Of a stretch of DNA of 64,000 nucleotides, positions 1-9,116 are shown piece after piece. The position numbers were made by a program, and so were the translations under genes. The stretch is from PALSA-612 sp963742925 (GTDB taxonomy: Bacteria > Actinomycetota > Thermoleophilia > Gaiellales > Gaiellaceae). Each line of letters starts with the position of its first letter. Position 1 is the first letter of the stretch. The stretch is taken from the NCBI GenBank assembly GCA_963742925.1, contig CAVUNV010000009.1:62001-126000 (forward strand), in the 5' to 3' direction. The notes below the pieces were generated by a model, which saw only the letters and a list, made by a program, of their open reading frames with translations, did not search any database and was not told the origin of the DNA.

Positions 1-48
1 CTCGTCGAAGGCCGCCAGCTTCTCTGCCAGGTTCACCTTGCCGGCCAT
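1..48 (-). CDS. N-terminus of a possible cupin-family protein, cut by the window edge
   Basis: Only the first 16 codons are visible, from an ATG at 48 down to the window edge; they read MAGKVNLAEKLAAFDE. The NLAEKLA-F pattern resembles the start of small single-domain cupins annotated as mannose-6-phosphate-isomerase-like proteins. It begins 9 bases after the stop of the GNAT gene at 58-921 on the same strand, so it is probably the last gene of the comB-ggt-GNAT run. The family call rests on 16 residues and is tentative. Confidence 0.4.
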   Translation of the reverse strand, partial: MAGKVNLAEKLAAFDE

Positions 49-57
49 GCCGACACG

Positions 58-921
58 CTACCGCTCGCGGGCGTAGCGGAGGAACCGCGAGGTCTCGACG
101 AAGCCGATCGACTCGTACAAGGCCTTCGCGCCAGGGTTGTCCGGGTCGACCACGGCGTACACCACCGCCCGGGTTGCGCCCTCCTCCCGGAGCCGCCGCA
201 GCGCGAAACGGCATACGGCCGACCCGAGCCCGAGGCGCCGGAAGTCGCGATGCGTGCCGACGGGCTCGAGCTCCCCCGCGCGGTTGTCCGGGTCGAGCCA
301 CGCCAGGCAGTACGCCGCGAGCCGCCCGTCAGGAGCCTCCACGACGCAGTCCAGACCCGGTCGGTACGGCCAGGCGCCCTGGACGTCCCGGAAGCTCGCC
401 TCGGTGACTCGTGAGGGCTCCCACACCGCCCGGTGGAGCTCGACCCGGGCGGCAAGATCGGCAGGCTCGACCGTTCGCAGCCGGAAGCCGGCCGGCAGCT
501 CGACCGGCGGCTCTTCCGCGAGCTCGCGGTGGTGGACGGCGAGCACCTTCGCTGCGGCGTCGAACCGGTAACCCCGTTGCTCGAGGATCTCGAGCGCCGC
601 CGTGTCGGTCGACTGCACCTCCACCGCGAGACCGACTCCGGATGCCTCGCTCTCCGCCCACTCCATTACGGCTGCCACCAGCGAACGGCGCAGGTCCGGC
701 CGGATGCACCAGAACAGCATCGAGTCCGGCAGCCGCAGCCACGCCCACGCGACGTCCCTGCCGTCGCGCTGCCAGAGGCGCACCCGCCACTCCTGCTCGC
801 GTCCACGATGCTGGAATCGCATCCAGGCCAGATCGCCGACGTGCCACGGAGCAAATCGCCCCTCGATTCGCCAGGTCTCGGCCGTCACGCACTGCATTCG
901 GCGAAGCGTTTCGGTGTCCAT
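58..921 (-). CDS. Tandem GNAT-fold N-acetyltransferase
   Basis: A 287-residue protein, about twice a single GNAT domain. The C-terminal half (about 145-287) carries the acetyl-CoA pyrophosphate-binding motif A as RRLGLGSAV, then a DPDNPGAKALYESIGF segment typical of GNAT strand 5 and helix 4. The N-terminal half looks like a degenerate GNAT repeat (ALEILEQRGYRF). It would transfer an acyl group from acyl-CoA to an amine; the substrate cannot be read. Its ATG directly follows the ggt stop codon with no spacer, so the two are cotranscribed and probably translationally coupled. Confidence 0.85.
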   Translation of the reverse strand: MDTETLRRMQCVTAETWRIEGRFAPWHVGDLAWMRFQHRGREQEWRVRLWQRDGRDVAWAWLRLPDSMLFWCIRPDLRRSLVAAVMEWAESEASGVGLAVEVQSTDTAALEILEQRGYRFDAAAKVLAVHHRELAEEPPVELPAGFRLRTVEPADLAARVELHRAVWEPSRVTEASFRDVQGAWPYRPGLDCVVEAPDGRLAAYCLAWLDPDNRAGELEPVGTHRDFRRLGLGSAVCRFALRRLREEGATRAVVYAVVDPDNPGAKALYESIGFVETSRFLRYARER

Positions 922-2356
922 CTAGATCCCCGCCGCGTAGCCGTCCTTCCGCGGATCGGAGCCGCCGACGAGCGCGTCGCCCTGCACGAGGATCGCCTGT
1001 CCGCCCCCGAACCCGCCGACCTGGGTCTCGCGCACCGTGCGGTAGCCGAGCCGCTCGAGCTCGACGTCGCGCTCCCACAACCCCTCCTCGAGCCGCACGA
1101 GGTCCCCGTCGACGCGGAACCGCGGCCGGTCGAGGGCCGCCTGCGGGTCGAGCCCGTCGTCGACGAGCCCCGAGACGAGCTGCATGTGCGCCTGGGCCTG
1201 GATGAAGCCGCCCATCACGCCGAACGGGCCGAGCAGCGAGCCGTCGCGGAACAGCATGCCCGGGATGATCGTGTGGTAGGGGCGGCGGCCCGGCTCGACG
1301 GCACCCGAGACGGCGAAGCAGGCGCCGCGGTTCTGCAGGACGACGCCGGTGCCCGGCGCGACGACCCGCGAGCCGAAGCCCTCGAACAGGCTCTGGATGA
1401 ACGAGACGGCCATCCGGTCTCCATCCACGGCGCAGAGGTAGACCGTGCCGCCGGGCGGCTCGGTCACCGCAGCCTCCTGCCCGCTCCGGCGCAGGTCGAG
1501 ATACGCGGGATCGATCAGCTCGGAGACGTCGGCGCCGTCGCGCACGCGTGCGAGCCCGTCCTCGAGCGCGAGCTTCGCGCAGCGGACGCGGCTGGCCAGG
1601 CTCGGCGAGGAGCGCTCCAGCAGCCCGAGCGCCTCGAGCGCGACGACGCCCTGCGTCGGCGGCGGCAGCTCGACCACCTCCGTGCCGCGATAGGTCAGGC
1701 GGAGCGGCTCGACCCACCGTGGCTCGAAGGTGGCGAGATCTTCGGCTTCGAGCCAGCTCACGTCCGCGATCGAGGCGGCCACCGATCCGTGGTAGAAGCC
1801 GCCCGGCCCCTCGTCGGCGATGCGGCGGAGGGTGCCGCCGAGCTCGGGGAAGCGGACGATCTCGCCCACCCGGGGCGGCGGGCCGAGCTCGGCCGGGCCG
1901 CCGCGGAGCTGCCACCCTTCCGAGGCTCGCGGAGCGATCGCGAAGCCCTGCTTCGGCGAGGTCGATCGCATCCGCGAGGCAGGAGTCGAGGCCCAGCCGT
2001 CCGTGCCGTTCGGCAAGCGCAGCCCAGCCGGCGACCGCACCCGGAACCGTGACCGATCTGGGCCCGCGCTCCTCGACCGGCGTGAGCGGATCCGCCGACC
2101 GAGGTGCCGGCCCGGCGGAGTCGAGGCCCTCGAGCCGGCCGTCTCGCCAGACGAGCGCGAAGCAGTCGCCGCCGATCCCGGTCGACATCGGCTCGGTCAC
2201 GCAGCAAACGGCGGCGGCGGCGAGTGCCGCGTCGGCCGCGTTTCCTCCCAGCTCGAGCATCCGCAGGCCGGCGCGCGTCGCGAGCGGCTGGCTGGTCGCC
2301 ACCATCCCCCGCGCGGCGACGGCGGGTGGTCGGCCGAAGGCGAAGCGGTACCCCAT
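922..2356 (-). CDS. ggt: Gamma-glutamyltransferase, broken by one extra base
   Basis: The N-terminal part (MGYRFAFGRPPAVAARGMVA, ...TGIGGDCF) and the C-terminal part (GFAIAPRASEGW ... GGSDPRKDGYAAGI) lie in different frames and join at about 1946, where AIDLAEAG should continue into FAIAP. Removing one G from the run GCAGGGC restores 477 residues. Family landmarks are the GGNAADA and GIGGD glutamate-binding segments, the Thr nucleophile region GGTVYLCAVDGD and the PGTGVVLQNRGA loop. The enzyme cleaves gamma-glutamyl bonds of glutathione-like compounds, and members self-process at the Thr. The ATG overlaps the comB stop (TGATG). Probably intact in the real genome. Confidence 0.85.
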
Positions 2357-3060
2357 CAGGCGAGCGCCACTTCCGCGGCGGAGCCCACCATGCGCGTGAG
2401 GCGCGGCACGACCGAGAGGACGCTCTCCTGCGCGCAGTAGGCGATGTCGTCGGCCAGCCCGCTCGCCTGGAGATTGCGCGCGCTCTGCGACGCGGCGAGC
2501 CCGTCCTCGGCGCTCGGGAAGCTGCCCGCGAGACGGATCGCCGCCGCCGCGGAATCCGCCGGCTCACCGCCCAGCTCGAGGGCGATCCTCCCGGCGCAGT
2601 AGGCGTCGTCCATCGCCAGCTCGCCCTTCACACCTGCGCAAAGCACGGCCACGTCCGAGACACCCTGCTCCCTGGCCGCAGCGGCCACGGCCGCGAGGTT
2701 GAGCAGCGAGCCGACCAGCACGAGATCGCACCGTTCGGCGGCGGCCAGCAGGAGCCGCGTGCCGTTGGTCGTCGTCAGCACGAGGGTCTCGGCCGCCGGT
2801 GCCGTGAACTCGCGCGGCGAGTTGCCGAAGTCGAAGCCGGGGATCCGGACAGTCTTGCGCTCGCCGCCGAGCACCGCGCCTCCCTCGCTCTCCGCGACGG
2901 CGCGCGCCTCCTCGACCTCGGCGCAGCAGAGCACGCGCCGGTAGCCGGCGGCGAGCGCCTGGGTGATGGTGGAAGTGGCCCGGAGAACGTCGACGACGAT
3001 GCCGACCGGAGCCGGCACCTCTTCGGCCGGGGTGAACGCGACGTGGACTCGCACCGCCAC
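2356..3060 (-). CDS. comB: 2-phosphosulfolactate phosphatase (ComB family)
   Basis: A 234-residue protein with ComB hallmarks: VDVLRATSTI near residue 23, GERKTVRIPGFDFGNSP near 66 and TTTNGTR near 95. The family is Mg-dependent and removes phosphate from 2-phosphosulfolactate, a step first described in coenzyme M synthesis; in bacteria the homologues are widespread and their substrate is often unproven. It is the first gene of a minus-strand run with ggt and GNAT. Its GTG start lies 13 bases from the divergent rhomboid gene, so their promoters must overlap the opposite coding sequence. Confidence 0.85.
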   Translation of the reverse strand: MAVRVHVAFTPAEEVPAPVGIVVDVLRATSTITQALAAGYRRVLCCAEVEEARAVAESEGGAVLGGERKTVRIPGFDFGNSPREFTAPAAETLVLTTTNGTRLLLAAAERCDLVLVGSLLNLAAVAAAAREQGVSDVAVLCAGVKGELAMDDAYCAGRIALELGGEPADSAAAAIRLAGSFPSAEDGLAASQSARNLQASGLADDIAYCAQESVLSVVPRLTRMVGSAAEVALA

Positions 3061-3061
3061 G

Positions 3062-3067
3062 TACGCT
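3062..3067 (+). promoter_or_regulatory. Predicted -10 of a leaderless rhomboid transcript
   Basis: TACGCT followed by exactly six bases and the GTG start at 3074, with no Shine-Dalgarno sequence. This spacing puts the transcription start on the start codon. Confidence 0.55.
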
Positions 3068-3073
3068 AACTCC

Positions 3074-4030
3074 GTGGCCGAGCCGAGGTATTGCTACCGC
3101 CATCCCGACCGCGAGACCGGCCTCTCCTGCTCCGATTGCGGCCGGCCGATCTGCGTCGACTGCATGACCGTCGCGCCCGTCGGGATCCGCTGCCCCGAGC
3201 ACGCCGGCGCGCGGCCGCGCGCGGTGACCGCGGCGACGAGGCCGGCGTCGGTCGCGGGCAAGCACGTCCGCCGAACGGCCGCCCGCCACGGCTACGTGAT
3301 CCCGGAGTTCAGCGTCACGCGGGTGCTCGTGGTCGCGAACGTCCTCGTCTATCTCCTGGAGCTCCTGACCGGCTCCGGGATCAACGGAGCCTCGGGCTGG
3401 ATCTTCCAGCACGGCGCGCTCGTCATCAACGGGACCTACGCTCAGAGCACGATCATCCCGGCGCATCCGGGTGCCGCATTTCCACCGGGATATCCGGCGA
3501 TCGGGCTCGAGCACGGCGAGTGGTGGCGACTGATCACCGCGGCGTTCCTCCACTACGGACCGATCCACCTGGGGATGAACATGCTGGCGCTCTGGTGGCT
3601 CGGCTCGCCGGTCGAGGCGGCGCTCGGACGCGCCCGGTACGTCCTGATCTACTTCGCCGCCGGGATCGCGGGCTCGGCCGGCGCGCTCCTGCTCGACCCG
3701 AACCAGGTCACAGTGGGCGCATCCGGTGCGATCTTCGGGATCCTCGGCGCCCTGTTCGTGCTCGAGTACCAGGCGACCGGCAGGGTGATGGGCCAGGCGA
3801 TGACGCTGATCATCATCAACATCGCGTTCAGCTTCGCCGTCCCGAACATCTCGATCGGCGGCCACCTCGGCGGCCTCGTCGTCGGCGTTCTCGGCACGGT
3901 CGCGCTCGTCTCGTTCCGCAGCTACTACCCCGCCGTCGGCCGCGCCGGGATCGTCCGGAGCCTGATAGTCGTGCTCATCGCCATCATCGCGGTCGGCGTG
4001 GCCTATTACCGCGTCAAGCACCTGCCCTGA
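3074..4030 (+). CDS. Rhomboid-family intramembrane serine protease with N-terminal zinc-binding domain
   Basis: 318 residues from the GTG at 3074; a longer in-frame ATG exists at 2963 but would lie inside comB. Residues 7-43 form a B-box-like Cys/His zinc module (CYRHPDRETGLSCSDC, CVDC, CPEH). Residues 80-310 hold six or more membrane helices with rhomboid signatures: HLGMNM (Asn169), the catalytic Ser218 in GASGAIFG and His264 in GGHLGG. It should cleave transmembrane segments of membrane proteins; the zinc module probably binds substrates or partners. Transcribed alone, with the SGNH gene starting 38 bases downstream on its own -10. Confidence 0.9.
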   Translation: MAEPRYCYRHPDRETGLSCSDCGRPICVDCMTVAPVGIRCPEHAGARPRAVTAATRPASVAGKHVRRTAARHGYVIPEFSVTRVLVVANVLVYLLELLTGSGINGASGWIFQHGALVINGTYAQSTIIPAHPGAAFPPGYPAIGLEHGEWWRLITAAFLHYGPIHLGMNMLALWWLGSPVEAALGRARYVLIYFAAGIAGSAGALLLDPNQVTVGASGAIFGILGALFVLEYQATGRVMGQAMTLIIINIAFSFAVPNISIGGHLGGLVVGVLGTVALVSFRSYYPAVGRAGIVRSLIVVLIAIIAVGVAYYRVKHLP

Positions 4031-4056
4031 GTAGCCGAGCGGGCCGACTCGCTCGC

Positions 4057-4062
4057 TACCCT
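4057..4062 (+). promoter_or_regulatory. Predicted -10 of a leaderless SGNH hydrolase transcript
   Basis: TACCCT, six bases, then the ATG at 4069; no Shine-Dalgarno sequence is present. Confidence 0.5.
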
Positions 4063-4068
4063 TGCGAC

Positions 4069-4662
4069 ATGGCCGCCCGCGGCAGGATTGTGTTCGTGCT
4101 CGCTCTCGCCGCCGCCTGCGCGGCGAGCGGCGCCGTGGCCCTGGGTGCTTCGGGAAGATCCGCGTCACGAACCCTGTTCATCGAGGGCGACTCGCTGTCG
4201 GTCGGCACCGGCTGGTATCTCTCCACCTTCCTGCCGGGCTGGTCCCGCCGCGGGACCGTCGCCGTCAGTCGGCACGCCTCGGAGGGCGTCCTCGCGGTCG
4301 AGGAGCGGGGACGGGAAGGCCTGCTCGAGCACGTGGTCGTCGTCGACCTCGGGACGAACGACGACCCGTCGGCGGTGACCCGCTTCCGCGACGGCGTCAG
4401 AGAGGTCGTGCGGGTCGCCGGCCCCTCGCGCTGCGTGATCTGGTCGACGATCAACCGCCCGCCCTACAACGGCGTGTCGTACGGCGGCTACAACGCCGTG
4501 CTGACCGGCCTCGACGCGCGCTACCGGAACCTGCACGTCTTCGACTGGGCCGGCCTGGCCCGGGCCCACCCGGAGTGGTTCGGCCCCGACGGCGTGCATC
4601 CGACGACCGCGGGCTACAAGGCCCGCGCCGCGGGCCTCGCGCGAGTCATCAAGAGCTGCTGA
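4069..4662 (+). CDS. Secreted SGNH/GDSL-type hydrolase
   Basis: 197 residues with an N-terminal hydrophobic segment (about 7-27, signal peptide or anchor). The SGNH blocks are visible: EGDSLSVG with the nucleophile Ser, VDLGTNDD in the block III position and DGVHPTTAGY with the catalytic Asp/His near the C-terminus. Members are esterases, often deacetylating cell-envelope polysaccharides. It converges on a second SGNH gene only 20 bases away on the other strand, and an MBOAT acyltransferase lies beyond that, so a role in surface-glycan acylation or deacylation is plausible but inferred. Confidence 0.8.
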   Translation: MAARGRIVFVLALAAACAASGAVALGASGRSASRTLFIEGDSLSVGTGWYLSTFLPGWSRRGTVAVSRHASEGVLAVEERGREGLLEHVVVVDLGTNDDPSAVTRFRDGVREVVRVAGPSRCVIWSTINRPPYNGVSYGGYNAVLTGLDARYRNLHVFDWAGLARAHPEWFGPDGVHPTTAGYKARAAGLARVIKSC

Positions 4663-4682
4663 CCGCTGACCCCCAGGGCCGG

Positions 4683-5799
4683 CTACGAGCCGGGGTGCTT
4701 CTTCCATGACGTCAGGTCGAAGCGCTGGTTCAGTGCCTTGAGGACGAGCCGGGCGATGATGTCGCCGCCCGCCGGCTCGAAGTGGACGCCGTCGCCCGAG
4801 CGCACCTTGATCAGGTCACCGCTCGCGTTCGGGAGATACTCCGCGTAGCCGCCGGTCTTCGGATCGGCGAACCGCAGGTACGTGTCGAGGTACAGCGCGT
4901 GCAGCGGCCGCCTCTTCGCCTGCTGGTAGATGATCCGGTTCAGCACGTCGAAGTCGCGCGACTCCGATGCGCTCGAGACGATCGGCATCCCGATGTAGAC
5001 GATGAAGCCGCCGCGGCGGATGACCGTGTCCATGAACCCGCCGACACGACGGGCGTACTCCTTCTTCCAGGCCGGGCTGCCGAAGTCGCCGAGGCTCTGG
5101 CCGGGCTTCAGGCCGGTCATGTAGCTGTGGTCGTCGTTGGCGCCGAACGCGACGACGACCACGTTCGGCTTGTCCTTCTTCATCACCTTCCGGATCCGCT
5201 CGAACCAGTTGAAGGTGTCCGGCCGCTCGAGCCCGGTCGCGACGCGACCGTCCACCGGATTGGCCGGCTCGACCTGCTTGTAGACCTTGCTGCCCATCGC
5301 CCGCAGGAGCGAGTTGCCCGGCGTGATCACGAGCGAGTCGCCTCCGATGTAGACGCGGAGCGGATGCTTCGGCGAGAAGGCCGGCTTGGGCGGAGGCGGC
5401 TGCACGGGTGGCGGATTGGCGTGGTGTCCGGGCGGCGTCACGACCGGCCGCCTGTGGGGCTTCGTGACCGGCGGTGGCGGGGGCGGCAGCACGATCGCCG
5501 TGACGATGTCGTCGTCGCCCGAGCGGTGCGAGCGCCGACTGGAGCCCACGGCGCGGGAAGTCGAGACCGGTGGCGTCGCTGACGGTCACCAGCGGCCCGG
5601 ACAGCGCAAGTCCGACGTCTCGCTTCCAGCCCTCGTTCATCGACTCGGCGGTCTTGTGGAGACCGCGCGCGTTCAGCAGGGCACCGAGCAGGAGCGCGCC
5701 GAGCACGACCACGATCGCCTGCCCGGCCGGATGCAGGCGCCGGCGCGGGCCACGGCCGCCGGCGCCGCCCTCGTTGCCGGCGAGCGGGCCGCGGGGCAC
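4683..5799 (-). CDS. Membrane-anchored SGNH-like protein (DUF459/AlgX-like) paired with MBOAT, frameshifted
   Basis: The N-terminal part (AGQAIVVVLGALLLGALL membrane helix, then LHKTAESMNEGWKRDV and ATGLDFPR) is in one frame and the C-terminal part (proline-rich linker, GGDSLVITPGNSLLRAMG, AFGANDDHSY, GDGVHFEPAGG) in another; one extra base between about 5515 and 5555 explains it. The start is uncertain; GTG at 5799 is the most likely. The catalytic domain has the SGNH Ser, the AND Asn block and the terminal Asp/His. It follows the MBOAT gene by 56 bases; MBOAT plus SGNH pairs O-acetylate extracellular polysaccharides. Confidence 0.75.
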
Positions 5800-5855
5800 G
5801 CGGTCCTCGCCGCGCGTGCGGTTCCTGGAGGTGCGGGTGCGGGTCGAGTGTCGAC

Positions 5856-7271
5856 CTAGAAGCGGAAGTAGATGAAGGGAGCGACGCCCTGCGGGCCCAT
5901 GGCGTGCGAGACCATCAGCGCCGCGGCGAGCACCAGGATCTGAACTGCCACGCGAGCCTCCGAGAATCGGGCCATGATCGCCTGCGGGATCCGCGAGGGC
6001 AGGTACTGGCTGGCGATCCCGACCACGATCGCGAGCACGACTCCGGTCGTCACGAGCGGCGACGGGGCGCCCCAGTTGTCGAACAGCCGCTTGATGATCT
6101 CCCAGGCGGTCCCGAACGAGTCGGCGCGGAAGAAGATCCACGCGAAGGAGACGAGGTTGAAGGTGATGATGCGCCGGCGCCACAGCACCCAGCCGCCGGC
6201 GGCATCGTCGACCCAGCCGCGCTCACGCCGGTATCGCCCCACCGCGAGCCAGGTGCCCTGCAAGCCTCCCCAGACGACGAACGTCCACGAGGCGCCGTGC
6301 CAGAGCCCTCCGAGCAGCATCGTCGCCATCAGGTTGAGGTACGTCCGGGCCTCACCCTTGCGGTTTCCGCCCAGCGGGATGTACACGTAGTCGCGCAGCC
6401 AGCGCGACAGGGTCATGTGCCAGCGCCGCCAGAAGTCCTGGATCGAGACGGCCGTGTAGGGGCTGTCGAAGTTCTGCGGGAACTTGAAGCCGAGCAGCAG
6501 CGCCAGGCCGATCGCCATGTCGGTGTAGCCCGAGAAATCGGCGTAGATCTGGACGGAGTACGCGTAGACGGCCACCCACGTCTCGAGCGACGAGTGCTGA
6601 ACGGGTGCGCCGAAGACGAAGTCGACGATGTGGGTCGCGAGGAAGTTCGCGATCACGACCTTCTTGAACAGGCCGGTCGCGATCAGGTAGAAGGCGCGGC
6701 TGGTATCCACCCGCGACGGGTCGCGGGGCGTCTCGAGCTGCGGGAGCAGCTCCGAGCCGCGCACGATCGGCCCCGCCACGAGGTGGGGGAAGAACGACAG
6801 GTAGGCGCCGAACTTCGTCAGCGAGACCGGTTCGAGCTCGCGCCGGTAGATGTCCACGATGTAGCTGATCGCCATGAACGTAAAGAAGGAGATCCCGACC
6901 GGCAGGACGATGCTCCGTATGCCGACCGGGAAGCCGAGGCCGACGCTCGACAGCAGGTTGTGCCCCGAGCTGACGAAGAAGTCGTAGTACTTGAAGTACC
7001 CGAGCACACCGAGGTCGCCGACCAGGCCGAGCGTAAGCAGCGCCTTCCGCTGCGACTGCACGACCAGCCGGTGGATGCCGACTCCGATCGCCTGGTTCCA
7101 GACGATCGAGAAGGCGAGCAGGAACACGAACTTCCAGTCCCAGTCGGCGTAGAACACGAAGCTGGCGCCGATCACGAACAGGCGCCACACGCGGGGATGA
7201 GGCATGAGCAGCCAGCTCGCGATCAGCACGATCGAGAAGAAGACGGCGAAAGTCGTGGTCGGGAAGATCAC
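5856..7271 (-). CDS. MBOAT family O-acyltransferase (AlgI/DltB-like)
   Basis: 471 residues from the GTG at 7271, which gives the usual short N-terminus VIFPTTTFAVFF; the in-frame upstream extension looks non-coding. About ten membrane helices. The hallmark RRWHMTLSRWLRDYVYIPLGG and the catalytic His in GGLWHGASWTFVVWG are present. MBOAT proteins of this class move acyl groups across the membrane for O-acetylation of exopolysaccharide or wall polymers, working with an SGNH partner, which is the next gene. A GACACT hexamer seven bases before the start could be its -10. Confidence 0.9.
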   Translation of the reverse strand: MIFPTTTFAVFFSIVLIASWLLMPHPRVWRLFVIGASFVFYADWDWKFVFLLAFSIVWNQAIGVGIHRLVVQSQRKALLTLGLVGDLGVLGYFKYYDFFVSSGHNLLSSVGLGFPVGIRSIVLPVGISFFTFMAISYIVDIYRRELEPVSLTKFGAYLSFFPHLVAGPIVRGSELLPQLETPRDPSRVDTSRAFYLIATGLFKKVVIANFLATHIVDFVFGAPVQHSSLETWVAVYAYSVQIYADFSGYTDMAIGLALLLGFKFPQNFDSPYTAVSIQDFWRRWHMTLSRWLRDYVYIPLGGNRKGEARTYLNLMATMLLGGLWHGASWTFVVWGGLQGTWLAVGRYRRERGWVDDAAGGWVLWRRRIITFNLVSFAWIFFRADSFGTAWEIIKRLFDNWGAPSPLVTTGVVLAIVVGIASQYLPSRIPQAIMARFSEARVAVQILVLAAALMVSHAMGPQGVAPFIYFRF

Positions 7272-7398
7272 GGATGCGAGTGTCCTACGGCTCCGGACCG
7301 GAGGCGACAGGATAGACCTGCGGTCGACCGGCGTCCTGCCCCTTCGAATCGACCGGAAACGCTTCCCTTGTGTCGTCACTCGAACGGGTGAGCAGGGC

Positions 7399-7449
7399 TT
7401 GCATCCCTCGAAATGAGGGTGCAATGTCATCGAGAGGACATGTGTCCTC
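7399..7449 (+). promoter_or_regulatory. Two inverted repeats in the leader of the beta-helix gene
   Basis: The first, 7399-7424, pairs TTGCATCCCTC with GAGGGTGCAA (one bulged base) around GAAAT. The second is the perfect repeat GAGGACA-TG-TGTCCTC at 7434-7449. They lie 33-83 bases upstream of the ATG at 7482, so they may be operators or a structured 5' leader. No known motif is recognised. Confidence 0.35.
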
Positions 7450-7481
7450 AGGGGGAAGGAGCATCAACAGAGAGGTCGACA

Positions 7482-9065
7482 ATGAGGTTCAAGCACGTCG
7501 CACTGTTCATGCTGTTGCTGGTCGGGGCGTGCATCGGCGTGAGTGGAGCATTTGCGTCCACCACGCTCAACGTCAACAACACACCCGGCTGTAACGACGT
7601 CACGGGATCGCCGTACTACTGCACGATCGGCGCTGCGGTCGTTGCCGCAAGTCCGGGCGACACGATCATGGTCGCGGCTGGCATCTACAACGAGAGCGTC
7701 GCGGTCGACAAGACGCTGACGCTGCTCGGCGCCCAGGCCGGCGTGGACGCCAGGACACGCTCCGGGGCCGAGTCGGTGATCACCAACTCGTGCGGCCCGG
7801 TTCAGATCATGGCGGACAACGTCGTGATCGACGGCTTCACGATCCAGGGCTCAACCGACGGCGACCCGTGCTTCCTGTCCGGGATCTGGTCGAACCCCGG
7901 CTACTCGGGCACGCAGGGCGGCCACACGATCGTGAACAACATCGTCCAGAACAACATCTCAGGCATCGAGCTCGACTCGACCTGCACCTATCCGACGCTC
8001 GTGCAGCACAACCTGATCCGGAACAACAGCAACACCGGAGCGGGAGCCGGAAACGGCATCGAGACGAACTTCGGTCTCTGCAACGCGACGATCGACAGCA
8101 ACACGTTCAGCGGTGACACGAACACGTCGATGCTGATCTTCAGCAGCGACCAGCTGACGGTCTCGAACAACACGCTGGTCGGCGGAACACCCGAAAGCCT
8201 CGACTTCGGAGCCGTTACGAACAGCGTGGTCACTGGCAATACGAGCCTCGGGTCGACGGCCTACGCGACGATCGAACTCTTCGGCGGGGACGCGAACGTC
8301 TCGATCACGGGCAACGTGCTCGCGAACGGCATGCGCGGTGTCGCGGTGGACAACTACGCCGCGAACTCGGGCATCTCTGCGCACATGAACTGCATCTCGG
8401 GCAACAGCGCCGCCGGGCTCGAAGAGGACAGCGGCGGTCACACCGGGACACTCGACGCGAAGAGCAACTGGTGGGGCAAGTCGTCCGGGCCGACGATCGC
8501 TTCGAATCCCGGCGGTACCGGCGACAAGATCTTCGACGCTGACGGGGTCGTCAGCTACAGCCCGTTCCTGACCTCGGCGACGGCGTCACCGTGTCCGCCT
8601 GCGACGACGCCGCTCGTGGCGAAGACGCAGGCGATGAACGGCGACCAGAAGGTGAAGCAGGGCTCGACCCTGTCGGCCGGGTTCGACTTCACGATGCCTG
8701 GGAACCATCCGGCCGCGACGGTCGGATTCCTCGGCTCGAAGGTCACCTTCAACGCGACTTGCGCATCGGGCACGCCGGGGAGCACGACGATCACCGTCAC
8801 CATCCCGGACGAGTCGTACGTCGACCCGCTGAACAGCTCGCAGTGGTATCCGAGCGGTGACCAGAACAGCGCTTCGACGTACCAGGGCTCGGTCACCGTG
8901 CCGAGCTTCTGCGACCCGGGCGCGCTCGTCCGGCTCCAGCAGGGCGGCACGTTCAGCACGAACGTCACCTCCACCGACAAGAAGGACAAGGTGAACGTCC
9001 GCTGGCACTACATGGACGTCACCGGCGGCGGCTGGAGCGGCACCTTCAGCGTCATCCCGAGCTAG
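7482..9065 (+). CDS. Secreted right-handed parallel beta-helix repeat protein
   Basis: 527 residues from ATG 7482, preceded by AGAGAGG as ribosome-binding site. Residues 1-26 are a signal peptide (MRFKHVALFMLLLVGACIGV...AFA-S). Residues 35-375 hold repeated short strands of the pectate-lyase/NosD type (VIDGFTIQG, NNIVQNNISG, VQHNLIRNNS, VSNNTLVGG, ITGNVLANG), the signature of a stacked beta-helix, including a SNWWG motif common near the end of such domains. A separate C-terminal domain (about 400-527) is not recognised. Probably an exported carbohydrate-binding or surface protein; no catalytic residues can be assigned. Confidence 0.8.
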   Translation: MRFKHVALFMLLLVGACIGVSGAFASTTLNVNNTPGCNDVTGSPYYCTIGAAVVAASPGDTIMVAAGIYNESVAVDKTLTLLGAQAGVDARTRSGAESVITNSCGPVQIMADNVVIDGFTIQGSTDGDPCFLSGIWSNPGYSGTQGGHTIVNNIVQNNISGIELDSTCTYPTLVQHNLIRNNSNTGAGAGNGIETNFGLCNATIDSNTFSGDTNTSMLIFSSDQLTVSNNTLVGGTPESLDFGAVTNSVVTGNTSLGSTAYATIELFGGDANVSITGNVLANGMRGVAVDNYAANSGISAHMNCISGNSAAGLEEDSGGHTGTLDAKSNWWGKSSGPTIASNPGGTGDKIFDADGVVSYSPFLTSATASPCPPATTPLVAKTQAMNGDQKVKQGSTLSAGFDFTMPGNHPAATVGFLGSKVTFNATCASGTPGSTTITVTIPDESYVDPLNSSQWYPSGDQNSASTYQGSVTVPSFCDPGALVRLQQGGTFSTNVTSTDKKDKVNVRWHYMDVTGGGWSGTFSVIPS

Positions 9066-9087
9066 TCACCGCGCTCACTCCACCGGC

Positions 9088-9109
9088 GGGGCGGCCTCCG
9101 GGCCGCCCC
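9088..9109. terminator. Bidirectional hairpin between convergent genes
   Basis: Perfect 9-bp stem GGGGCGGCC / GGCCGCCCC closing a TCCG loop, placed between the stop of the beta-helix gene (9065) and that of the small secreted protein (9117). There is only a short T run (GTTT), as expected in high-GC actinobacteria. Confidence 0.65.
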
Positions 9110-9116
9110 GCACGTT

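Noticed and set aside
329..2052. Long ORFs antisense to or beyond ggt (329-2356 tail and 433-2052 plus strand)
   Set aside because: They are Arg/Pro/Ala-rich shadow frames of high-GC genes; the conserved protein lies in the other frames.
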